A stretch of DNA of 40,459 nt, from IMG/VR virus record IMGVR_UViG_3300006810_000117, positions 1-40,459 of that record, one strand, 5' to 3'. The stretch comes from a virus. Every line of letters starts with the position of its first letter. The stretch's first letter is position 1. Shown here one piece after another: positions 32,257 to 39,565 of this stretch. Below the pieces are notes generated by a model, which ran no database searches, was not told where the DNA came from, and saw nothing but the letters and a program-made list of their open reading frames with translations. Made by a program: the position numbers and the translations under genes.

Positions 32257-33784
32257 TTTCGATTACTACGCAAAAGCTGCACTGAAGATTAGAACAAAGA
32301 GGGGCGAAGTCGCCCCTTTAGTTTTGAACGAAGCACAGAAGATCTTAAACGAGGCTGTCAGCAGACAACTTGAGAGTGAAGGGAAGATAAGGATCATCAT
32401 CTTGAAGGCTCGCCAGCAAGGCTTGTCAACATACGTTGGTGGACACCTGTACTTCACTGTGAGCCAAAACAAGGCTCGTAAAGCCATGGTTATTACACAC
32501 CATGCAGACAGTACCAGGGCGCTGTTCGATATGACTAAGCGTTATCATCAGCATTGCCCTGACATTCTCAAACCATCAACTAAATACTCTTCAAGAAGGG
32601 AATTAACATTTGATGTTCTCGATAGCTCTTATGTCGTTGCCACAGCAGGTGGCGACGCGGTCGGTCGTGGCGAAACCCTTAGTTGCTTACACGCCTCGGA
32701 AATTGCGTTTTGGCCTAAGTCAACTGCGGATGAGACTTGGAACGGCCTTGTACAAGCAGTACCGAATACTAATGATACGAGTATATTTGTCGAGAGCACG
32801 GCGAACGGTGTAAACGGCGTTTTCTACAACCTCTGGAAGGGTGCAGTGGCTGGTGAAAACGGTTTCGTGCCGGTGTTTATTCCATGGTTCACCGATCCAG
32901 AGTACAGAGAACCCGTTACAGATAACTTTGAGCGTACTCCGGAAGAACAAGAGCTGTCTGAAAAGTACAACTTAGATGATGAACAGCTCATGTTCCGCAG
33001 ACGCAAAATTGCACAAAATGGCATCGACCTATTTCGTCAGGAGTACCCTTCGACACCAGACGAGAGCTTCCTGACGACTGGTCGGCCTGTTTTTAATCCA
33101 GATCAACTCGTAGACATCCTCGATGAGACAGCTGATGTCCAGGAGCGCCTGGCTTGGGAAGACGGTGAGTGGCGTAACCATTCACGTGGCGAACTTACAA
33201 CATACATGAAACACGATGAAGGTGAGCGTTATGTCATTGGAGCTGATGTGGCAATGGGTGTGCGAAACGGCGACTGGTCTGTGGCGCAGGTTCTGGACAG
33301 CAAGAAGCGGCAGGTGGCTACTTGGCGAGGTCAAATACATCCAGATTATTACGCAGAAATACTCTATGCGCTGGGAACGTATTATAACGAGGCGCATATC
33401 ATCGTTGAAAACAACGGTCATGGCATTCTTACGTGTACGCGACTAGGCAAAGACCTGGCGTATCACAACTTCTATACAGAAGTGCAGCATGACAAGATTA
33501 CAGATCGAGAGACTGTAAAGCTGGGCTTTAGTACTACAGCTAAAACTAAGCCTCTAATTATCGACCAGCTCCGCGCAGCAATGCGTGAAGAAGAGCTGCT
33601 GTTGAATGACAAAACAACCATTAGAGAAATGATGACCTACATCGTCACCGAGAGTGGTTCAATGGAAGCAGAACCCAGCTGCTTCGATGACTGTGTCATG
33701 GCTCTAGCACTAGCTAATTACATTCATGAAGGTGCCTGGGAACCTGTAGATATCCCGGATGAATTATATGTGGAAATGGTATAA
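32213..33784 (+). CDS. terL: Terminase large subunit (packaging ATPase and nuclease)
   Basis: A 523-aa protein that pumps DNA into the prohead and cuts concatemers. The ATPase has a Walker A-like 'LKARQQGLST' (64-73) and a Walker B 'ASEIAFW' with E163. The RNase H-like nuclease has D345 ('VIGADVAMG'), E399 ('IIVENNGHG') and D492/D493 ('FDDCVMALALA'). It belongs to the class that accompanies P22-like portals, not to the T7 gp19 class. The stop overlaps the portal start (TAATG). Confidence 0.93.
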   Translation: MDKKLRQIRKRLHTDFDYYAKAALKIRTKRGEVAPLVLNEAQKILNEAVSRQLESEGKIRIIILKARQQGLSTYVGGHLYFTVSQNKARKAMVITHHADSTRALFDMTKRYHQHCPDILKPSTKYSSRRELTFDVLDSSYVVATAGGDAVGRGETLSCLHASEIAFWPKSTADETWNGLVQAVPNTNDTSIFVESTANGVNGVFYNLWKGAVAGENGFVPVFIPWFTDPEYREPVTDNFERTPEEQELSEKYNLDDEQLMFRRRKIAQNGIDLFRQEYPSTPDESFLTTGRPVFNPDQLVDILDETADVQERLAWEDGEWRNHSRGELTTYMKHDEGERYVIGADVAMGVRNGDWSVAQVLDSKKRQVATWRGQIHPDYYAEILYALGTYYNEAHIIVENNGHGILTCTRLGKDLAYHNFYTEVQHDKITDRETVKLGFSTTAKTKPLIIDQLRAAMREEELLLNDKTTIREMMTYIVTESGSMEAEPSCFDDCVMALALANYIHEGAWEPVDIPDELYVEMV

Positions 33785-35808
33785 TGGATTATAAGCCTCT
33801 GAACGATGAAGAAGTCGTAAAGATTGTCGAGGATAACATCTCTCGATCTATCGGCTACTATGATAGACAGCTGAGCCGAGAGCGTGAACTGACGCAGAAA
33901 TACTACCAGGCAGAGCTACCTAAACCACAACACGATGGCAACTCTAAGTACGTAAGCCAGGACGTTTACGACAGTGTGCAGTCAATGTCTGCGGCTCTCC
34001 TGGAGAGCATGGCAGCCGGTCAGAAGATCGTAAAGTTTGCGCCACAAAACGCTGATGACGTTGTGATGGCCAACATTGCCAGCGAGTACACAGACTATGT
34101 GTGTTTTAGGCAGAATGATTTTTACTCTGTCGCCAGGGATGTGATCCACGATGGTCTGCTCGCTAGAGCCGGTCTGGCCAAAGTCTACTGGGATGAGCGC
34201 CTGGAATACGAAGTGGAAGAGTTCGCTGATCTTACAGAAGATGAGCTGGATATGCTTCTCACCCAGGACGGCGTTGAGCTTGAGGAAAGTGAAGCCAATT
34301 CGATTGGTCTTCTGTCAGGCACAATCAGCCGCGAGATGGACAAAAGCCAGGTGGTCATTGAATCAGTGCCGCCGGAAAACTTCATTATCGAGCCCCAGGC
34401 GAAATCACTGTCTACAGTGACCTTCATGGCGCACCGCGAGCGTAAGAGTATCACTGAGCTGCGCGAGATGGGTTACTCAGAGGATCTCATTGAGGAAATC
34501 GGTGACGATCACAGCGATGTAGAGCTAGAGACAGACCCAGAGATCCTGGCGCGGCATGAGGATATCGGCAGCGACCGTGGCTTCAATGCTAAAGGCTTCC
34601 AAGACCAGGTACGCACGGTCATGGTCTATGAATGCTATATTCATATCGATCCAGACGGCAGCGGCATGGCCAGGCTGCACAAGGTATGTAAGGCCGGCAA
34701 CGCGCTGCTGGATATGTATGAAGTAGACGATATACCGTTTGTTGCATTCGTCCCACTACCGATACCGCATGCCTTCTTTGGCTCTAACTTTGCCGAGAAA
34801 GTCGTATCGACACAGAATGCACGTACAGTATTGACCAGGTCGATCCTGGATCACGCTGTTATCACAAACAACCCACGCTACCTGGTAGCAAAGGGCTCAC
34901 TCACAAACCCACGTGAAATGATCGATAATCGCCAGGGCGGCATCGTGAATGTAACCAGGGTAGATGGTGTAGCCCCAATGCCCCAGGCTGGCCTTAATCC
35001 GTTTGTATTCCAAACGCTGCAGCTGCTGGAAGAGCAAAACGAAGACACGACCGGCGTTAGCCGGCTCAGCCGTGGCATCGAGAAGGACGCCATATCAAAG
35101 CAGAACTCAGCCGCCATGGTCGAGCAGCTGGCGTCTATGTCACAGCAGCGGCAAAAGATCGTAGCGCGTAACTTTGCGAATGGATTTGTATCTCCATTGT
35201 TCCACAAAGTGTACCGCGAGATCCTAGCAAATGAGACCCAGGAACGTATCGTTCAGCTAGCCGGCAACTTTGTTCCGGTCGATCCTACGACCTGGGATGA
35301 CAAGCGTGACGTAATTACTGAGCTGAAGTTGGGTTACGGAGAGCAAGACCGTGACGCACAGAAGTATCTAGCTTTGCATGCAATGCTTAGCCAGGACGAA
35401 GCTCTAGCACCAATGTACGATGCCAAGAAGCGCTACAACGTGATGAAGACCATCATGGAAAAGCAGGGCATCCTTAACGTAGATGATTATCTGACGCCAC
35501 CTGACCAGCTGCCGCCACCGCAACCAAATCCTGCACAAGAGATGCAGCAAGAGATGGCCATGAAGCAGCTGGAGATCAGCGAGCGTCAGACCGCAGTGGC
35601 TGAGATGAAGGCACAAAGCGATGCCGAGATCGCTCAGCTCAAACTGCAGCTTGAAGAGCTCAAGGCTCAGGCTGCACACGCGCTTCAGTCAGACAATATG
35701 GATCTGAAAGAGGCACAGTTCCAACACAAGAAGAAGATCGATGAAGGCGAACTCGACATCCTCAAAGTTACTGAGGATCGCCGGGGCATTGTCTCACCGA
35801 CAGGATAA
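33784..35808 (+). CDS. Portal protein, P22-like
   Basis: A 674-aa protein forming the dodecameric head vertex through which DNA passes. 'YYQAELPKPQHDGNSKYVSQ', 'ARAGLAKVYWDERLE' and 'SIGLLSGTISREMDKSQVVI' lie in the wing and crown part. The stem region includes 'HAFFGSNFAEKVVSTQNART' and 'GIEKDAISKQNSAAMVEQLA'. The last ~100 residues are a Gln-rich coiled coil ('MKQLEISERQTAVAEMKAQS'), recalling the C-terminal barrel of the P22 portal. The length is similar to P22 gp1 (725) and larger than T7 gp8 (536). Confidence 0.88.
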   Translation: MDYKPLNDEEVVKIVEDNISRSIGYYDRQLSRERELTQKYYQAELPKPQHDGNSKYVSQDVYDSVQSMSAALLESMAAGQKIVKFAPQNADDVVMANIASEYTDYVCFRQNDFYSVARDVIHDGLLARAGLAKVYWDERLEYEVEEFADLTEDELDMLLTQDGVELEESEANSIGLLSGTISREMDKSQVVIESVPPENFIIEPQAKSLSTVTFMAHRERKSITELREMGYSEDLIEEIGDDHSDVELETDPEILARHEDIGSDRGFNAKGFQDQVRTVMVYECYIHIDPDGSGMARLHKVCKAGNALLDMYEVDDIPFVAFVPLPIPHAFFGSNFAEKVVSTQNARTVLTRSILDHAVITNNPRYLVAKGSLTNPREMIDNRQGGIVNVTRVDGVAPMPQAGLNPFVFQTLQLLEEQNEDTTGVSRLSRGIEKDAISKQNSAAMVEQLASMSQQRQKIVARNFANGFVSPLFHKVYREILANETQERIVQLAGNFVPVDPTTWDDKRDVITELKLGYGEQDRDAQKYLALHAMLSQDEALAPMYDAKKRYNVMKTIMEKQGILNVDDYLTPPDQLPPPQPNPAQEMQQEMAMKQLEISERQTAVAEMKAQSDAEIAQLKLQLEELKAQAAHALQSDNMDLKEAQFQHKKKIDEGELDILKVTEDRRGIVSPTG

Positions 35809-35811
35809 CAA

Positions 35812-36075
35812 ATGGATAAACAAGAAGAGCAAGCACTAGAAATGGGTGACGCAGCGCAGAAGCTGATTGCCGATCCCACTTTCACCGAAGTCGTAAACAC
35901 CCTGGTCGAGGGTAGCTTTCAGCAATTCGTAAACTCGAAACCTGAGAGCCCACAAGACCGGGAACGTGCTTACAACGCATATCGTGGTCTGACGGACATT
36001 GTAGCTACATTACAACAGCGTGTAGCCGTCCGTGATCAGATCTTATCAAACCGTGACAACAACGAAGAGGAATAG
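35812..36075 (+). CDS. Small protein between portal and scaffold, unknown function
   Basis: An 87-aa acidic, helical protein ('MDKQEEQALEMGDAAQKLIA', 'RAYNAYRGLTDIVATLQQRV'). It starts three bases after the portal stop and ends six bases before the scaffold start, so it is surely co-translated with assembly genes. It could be a portal or scaffold cofactor. No family recognised. Confidence 0.68.
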   Translation: MDKQEEQALEMGDAAQKLIADPTFTEVVNTLVEGSFQQFVNSKPESPQDRERAYNAYRGLTDIVATLQQRVAVRDQILSNRDNNEEE

Positions 36076-36081
36076 GTCTAC

Positions 36082-37125
36082 ATGAGCGACCAACAAAACC
36101 CTCAGCAAATCGAACTAGCCTTAGATCCAATCACCGGCGAAGTCGATCCAACCGAAGCCATCTTACAGCGGTGGGAAGACCCTGACGAAAAACAGGCATC
36201 TGAAGACCCCGAAGAGGCAACAGCTGACGTTACAGAAGAGACTAATGACGTTGAGCTGGATGATAGTGAAGAAATCCAAGACGATGATGATCTTGAAGAC
36301 GATACCGACCTTGACGAAGATATTGAGGAAGACACTGAAGAGACAGAAGACGAAGACGATGGCGAAGAGGAAACCATTGAGTTATCCGATGACACCATGG
36401 TCGAAGTTGTAGTCTCAGGTGAAACTCAACAAGTATCGGTAGGCGATCTCAAGAGACTTGCCGGCCAGGAGAAATCACTCACTCAAAAGTCTCAAGAAGT
36501 TTCGAGACTACGCAAAGAAGCAGTAGAATCTAGTGAGAAATCACATCTCGTTCTTCAGAAACTAATCGAGAAAGCAGAAACAGAATACAAACCATACGCT
36601 GACGTAGACATGTTAGTCGCATCCAAGACGATGTCCGATAACGACTTTGCTGCACTACGTAAAGAAGCCCAGCTGGCCAAAGCCAACCTGGATTTCTTAA
36701 AAGAAGAGGCTGATGGTTTCTATCGCGGTCTGCAGCAGCAGCAACAAAGATCAATGCAAGAGGCGGCGACCGAGTGCGTAAAAACACTCCAGAACGAGAT
36801 GCCAAACTGGTCTAACCAGCTGTACAACGATATCCGCGCCTACGCGGTGTCTCAGGGACTACCCCAGGAACAAGTGGACACATACGTCGATCCTAACGTG
36901 ATCATGCTTTTAAACAAGGCGCGTATGTTCGATGAGGGACGGAAGGTAGCAACTGTGAAGAAAAAGACACCAAAGAAGCGTGTTCTGAAGAGCAAGCGAG
37001 CCCCGGCAACACCAACGCAAAGACGCAATGAAAAGACTGAGCAAGTCAGGAAGCGTCTGCACAATTCGGTTAGCCAGGACAGGGATGATATTGCAGATTT
37101 GATTATGTCTCGTTGGGAAAACTAA
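36082..37125 (+). CDS. Scaffolding (capsid assembly) protein
   Basis: A 347-aa protein directly before the capsid gene. Residues 1-105 are extremely acidic (long Asp/Glu runs such as 'DDDLEDDTDLDEDIEEDTEE'). Residues 120-225 form charged helices and probably a coiled coil. The C terminus from about 290 is strongly basic ('KKKTPKKRVLKSKRAP') and ends in a helix, the usual capsid-binding end of scaffolds. The polar charge distribution and place make the call. It should be lost or degraded on maturation. Confidence 0.8.
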   Translation: MSDQQNPQQIELALDPITGEVDPTEAILQRWEDPDEKQASEDPEEATADVTEETNDVELDDSEEIQDDDDLEDDTDLDEDIEEDTEETEDEDDGEEETIELSDDTMVEVVVSGETQQVSVGDLKRLAGQEKSLTQKSQEVSRLRKEAVESSEKSHLVLQKLIEKAETEYKPYADVDMLVASKTMSDNDFAALRKEAQLAKANLDFLKEEADGFYRGLQQQQQRSMQEAATECVKTLQNEMPNWSNQLYNDIRAYAVSQGLPQEQVDTYVDPNVIMLLNKARMFDEGRKVATVKKKTPKKRVLKSKRAPATPTQRRNEKTEQVRKRLHNSVSQDRDDIADLIMSRWEN

Positions 37126-37147
37126 TTTGCCTAATGGAGATTAACTC

Positions 37148-38032
37148 ATGGCAGTATTTACCACATATGACCAGGTAGGAAAAGCGGAGGACGTTTCTTC
37201 TATTATCACCGATATCACGCCTACGGATGTGCCTTTTACTACCTCGATTAAGTCCGAGAAAGTATCAGCACGTGTATTTGAGTGGCAAGAAGATGCGTTA
37301 GCTGCGGCAGCCGACAATAAGCAAGTGGAAGGGGCAGCCTTTTCAGCTGGAAGTCAGACAGCCACAACCTTACGAACGAATAATACACAAATCCTAAGTA
37401 AGGTTTTCGAAGTGAGTGCCACCGCCGATGCTATTAAGACGCATGGCCGAGCACGAGAGACCGCCCATCAACTTTCGAAAGTTCTGAAAGAGATTAAGCG
37501 CGATCTAGAGTTCGCTTATGTCGGCCAGGACAACGCCAAAGTGACTGGTTCAGCCTCAGTGGCACGTGAGATGGATTCAGCCATCGCACAGATCACAACT
37601 GACGTTGATGCCGGCGCAAACGCCACAGACGCATTGACAGAAGCGAAGCTCCTGGAGCTGGGCGAAGACTGCTACGATAACGGCAGTGATCCATCGATCT
37701 TCATGATCAAACCTGCGGATGCCACCATTGTTGCTAACTTTGCAGCATCATCTGGTCGCAACCGTGAGTTCGCTCAGACACGCTCACTGATAAATGTGAT
37801 TGACCTGTACGTTAGTCCATTTGGTGAGTACAAGATTGTACTTAACCGCCACATGAAGACAACGCATGCACTCCTCATTGATCCGTCAATGTGGCGTTCA
37901 GCTGTGTTGCGTCCGTTCTCACGTACTCTGCTGGGTAAGACATCAGACGGCGATACACACGCCGTTGTGGGTGAATACTCACTGAAGCACATGAACTACG
38001 GTGCAGATGGTATGATTTCTGGCTTGTCATAA
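37148..38032 (+). CDS. Major capsid protein, SU10/DUF5309-like
   Basis: A 294-aa protein with ribosome site GGAGATTAA and the most prominent spacing in the head block, as expected for a highly expressed gene. The N terminus 'MAVFTTYDQVGKAEDVSSII' and 'DITPTDVPFTTSIKSEKVSA' match the DUF5309/SU10 capsid family (HK97 fold). Further landmarks are 'VFEWQEDALAAA', 'QILSKVFEVSATADAIKTHG', 'DLEFAYVGQD' and the ending 'LKHMNYGADGMISGLS'. It is not of the T7 gp10 family. A terminator follows. Confidence 0.88.
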   Translation: MAVFTTYDQVGKAEDVSSIITDITPTDVPFTTSIKSEKVSARVFEWQEDALAAAADNKQVEGAAFSAGSQTATTLRTNNTQILSKVFEVSATADAIKTHGRARETAHQLSKVLKEIKRDLEFAYVGQDNAKVTGSASVAREMDSAIAQITTDVDAGANATDALTEAKLLELGEDCYDNGSDPSIFMIKPADATIVANFAASSGRNREFAQTRSLINVIDLYVSPFGEYKIVLNRHMKTTHALLIDPSMWRSAVLRPFSRTLLGKTSDGDTHAVVGEYSLKHMNYGADGMISGLS

Positions 38033-38044
38033 GCCATAACTGAT

Positions 38045-38096
38045 GGGTGGTACCCTGGAGTTTTGCTCTCCTTATCCGGGGTATCACCCTTATTTC
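38045..38096 (+). terminator. Terminator after the capsid gene
   Basis: GGGTGGTACCCTGG (38045-38058) pairs over 14 bases, with two G-U pairs, to CCGGGGTATCACCC (38076-38089), around a 17-base loop, followed by TTATTT. Its place just after the capsid gene matches the T7 Tphi position and would make capsid mRNA more abundant than the distal tail genes. Confidence 0.75.
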
Positions 38097-38109
38097 CAAG
38101 GAGTTCTTT

Positions 38110-38424
38110 ATGAATACAAAAGACACAACGAACCTGGTTGGTATCGATACCGACTTTGGTCAAGACGCTGACGGTTTATTCCGTAAACACTCACAGAACA
38201 TCAGCCAGGCATTTATGGACGATGTCCGGGATGCACGTAACGCTAGTGCAAATGAGCGCATTGGTAACTTCCAGCGCGTGGCATCAATACCCACCATCGT
38301 AATCGAGAAATGGATGCGTGAGGGCTTCAACATTTATGACCCAAACGTAAACGGTAAAGAGATCATCAAGCGTCTAAAGGCTGAGAACCTCGATGGTTTC
38401 CTGACAACAGATAAGAGCATTTAG
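38110..38424 (+). CDS. Small head-associated protein, unknown function
   Basis: A 104-aa protein. The ATG at 38110 lies after AAGGAG; a longer frame from 38047 would run through the terminator stem and is rejected. Helical, with 'LFRKHSQNISQAFMDDVRDA' and 'IPTIVIEKWMREGFNIYDPN'. I recall similar proteins after the capsid gene in marine podoviruses, without function. It could be a head completion or decoration factor. Confidence 0.65.
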   Translation: MNTKDTTNLVGIDTDFGQDADGLFRKHSQNISQAFMDDVRDARNASANERIGNFQRVASIPTIVIEKWMREGFNIYDPNVNGKEIIKRLKAENLDGFLTTDKSI

Positions 38425-38667
38425 ATGGCTTACTCAGGCTCGAAGAAGTTTGTAAAGACGGTCAAGACAAAGACCGGGACAAAGAAAGTACGCTACGGCG
38501 CTAAGGGTTACTCAATAGCGCCTGGTACATCCAAAGGCGATAGCTATTGCGCCAGGTCAGCTGGGCAGATGAAGAAACATCCGAAAGCAGCTGCAAATCC
38601 CAATTCACCGCTGCGCCTGTCCAGGAAGAAATGGAAGTGCGCCGGTAAGAAATCACGGAGATCATGA
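38425..38667 (+). CDS. Basic small protein, DUF6321-like
   Basis: An 80-aa, Lys/Arg-rich protein. 'KGYSIAPGTSKGDSYCARSA' and 'NSPLRLSRKKWKCAGKKS' are the landmarks of a short family found in many phages (I believe DUF6321). Two Cys (in SYCARS and WKCAG) are part of the family pattern. It is the first of three consecutive basic mini-proteins between the capsid and adaptor genes. DNA binding inside the head is a reasonable guess. Confidence 0.68.
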   Translation: MAYSGSKKFVKTVKTKTGTKKVRYGAKGYSIAPGTSKGDSYCARSAGQMKKHPKAAANPNSPLRLSRKKWKCAGKKSRRS

Positions 38668-38786
38668 TGCCAAATGTTATGGGAAAGAAATACCCCTACA
38701 CTAAAGCTGGTAAAGCTGCCGCTAAAAAGGCCGCTACAAAAGTTGCAAAGAAGACTAAAGGCAAAACCAAGAAGGGATATGCGTAA
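38664..38786 (+). CDS. 40-aa Lys/Ala-rich mini-protein
   Basis: The ATG at 38664 overlaps the previous stop (ATGA), and TAA at 38784-38786 overlaps the next ATG (TAATG). The peptide starts 'MMPNVMGKKYPYTKAG', followed by 'KAAAKKAATKVAKKTKGKTK', which resembles histone-H1-type or DNA-condensing tails. I recall the 'MPNV-GKK-PYT' start from other phages. Start and stop overlaps on both sides support translation. Confidence 0.65.
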   Translation: MMPNVMGKKYPYTKAGKAAAKKAATKVAKKTKGKTKKGYA

Positions 38787-38950
38787 TGTCTCTGTACAGG
38801 AACATACATGCAAAACGTAAGCGTATCGCCGCCGGCAGCGGTGAGAAGATGCGTAGCCCCGGTGCCAAAGGCGCACCTACAGCTAAAGCATTTACCAAAG
38901 CAGCCAAGACTGCAAAGAAGCCAGCAAAGAAGAAAACCAGAAGGACGTAA
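38786..38950 (+). CDS. 54-aa Lys/Arg-rich mini-protein
   Basis: ATG at 38786 and TAA at 38948-38950. 'MSLYRNIHAKRKRIAAGSGE' is followed by 'KMRSPGAKGAPTAKAFTKAA' and a Lys-rich end. I recall the 'MSLYRNIHAKRKRI-AGSGEKM' start as a recurring phage mini-protein. It is the third of the basic trio and ends three bases before the adaptor gene. Very basic, so it probably binds DNA or the acidic inner head surface. Function unknown. Confidence 0.68.
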   Translation: MSLYRNIHAKRKRIAAGSGEKMRSPGAKGAPTAKAFTKAAKTAKKPAKKKTRRT

Positions 38951-38953
38951 GCT

Positions 38954-39565
38954 ATGAATTATGGTGATTTGAAGACCCACTTCGATGCCTTGCTAAACCG
39001 GTCGGATATCACACCAGCTCTTACGACCATATTTGTTGACCAGGGCATTGCACGTATTCAGCGCCAGCTGCGTACACCTCTCAACGAGAGCAAGACTACA
39101 TACAACGTAACAGGATCTACTCCTAGCATCACACTGCCAACAGATTTCCTGGAGATCATCAGCCTCTACGCGAATGAGTATGAGCTGCAGCGTATTACTA
39201 TGAAAGAATACCGTAAGCTGCAGCAGTCAGCTCAGCAGGGTAAGCCACGCTACTTTGTGAGAGAACAACAGAACCTGCTCCTGTGGCCAACGCCCACCAC
39301 CGGCGACATTGTGCTGTACTATTACGCTGAGTTTCCAGCCCTGGTGAATGGTACCGACACCAATAACCTAACTTTGGTAGCCAGCGACCTCATTACTTAC
39401 TCAGCATTAACCTTTGCAGCGGATTACTACCTGGATGAAAGAGCCCAGGTGTTCGAAACAAAGTACCAGCAGTTTCTAAATGAAATCCAAGAGCAAGCCA
39501 ACGACCAGGAGCTCAATGGTGGCACTCAGCAGATCCTACCGGCTTACCAGTATGGAGATTACTAA
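38954..39565 (+). CDS. Head-tail adaptor (tail tubular protein A-like)
   Basis: A 203-aa protein, close to T7 gp11 (196). 'GDLKTHFDALLNRSDITPAL' and 'IDQGIARIQRQLR'-type helices open the protein. Then come 'YNVTGSTPSITLPTDFLEII', 'YRKLQQSAQQGKPRYFVREQ' and 'LLLWPTPTTGDIVLYYYAEF', a pattern I know from adaptor proteins of marine podoviruses. The C-terminal helix lies at 'LTFAADYYLDERAQVFETKY'. It should join the portal to the nozzle (22424). The stop overlaps the fibre start. Confidence 0.85.
   Translation: MNYGDLKTHFDALLNRSDITPALTTIFVDQGIARIQRQLRTPLNESKTTYNVTGSTPSITLPTDFLEIISLYANEYELQRITMKEYRKLQQSAQQGKPRYFVREQQNLLLWPTPTTGDIVLYYYAEFPALVNGTDTNNLTLVASDLITYSALTFAADYYLDERAQVFETKYQQFLNEIQEQANDQELNGGTQQILPAYQYGDY

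Noticed and set aside
36102-36398. Antisense Ser-rich frame
   Set aside because: It is the complement of the Asp/Glu-rich scaffold N terminus (GAA/GAC codons read as TTC/GTC/TCT). No ribosome site or independent support.
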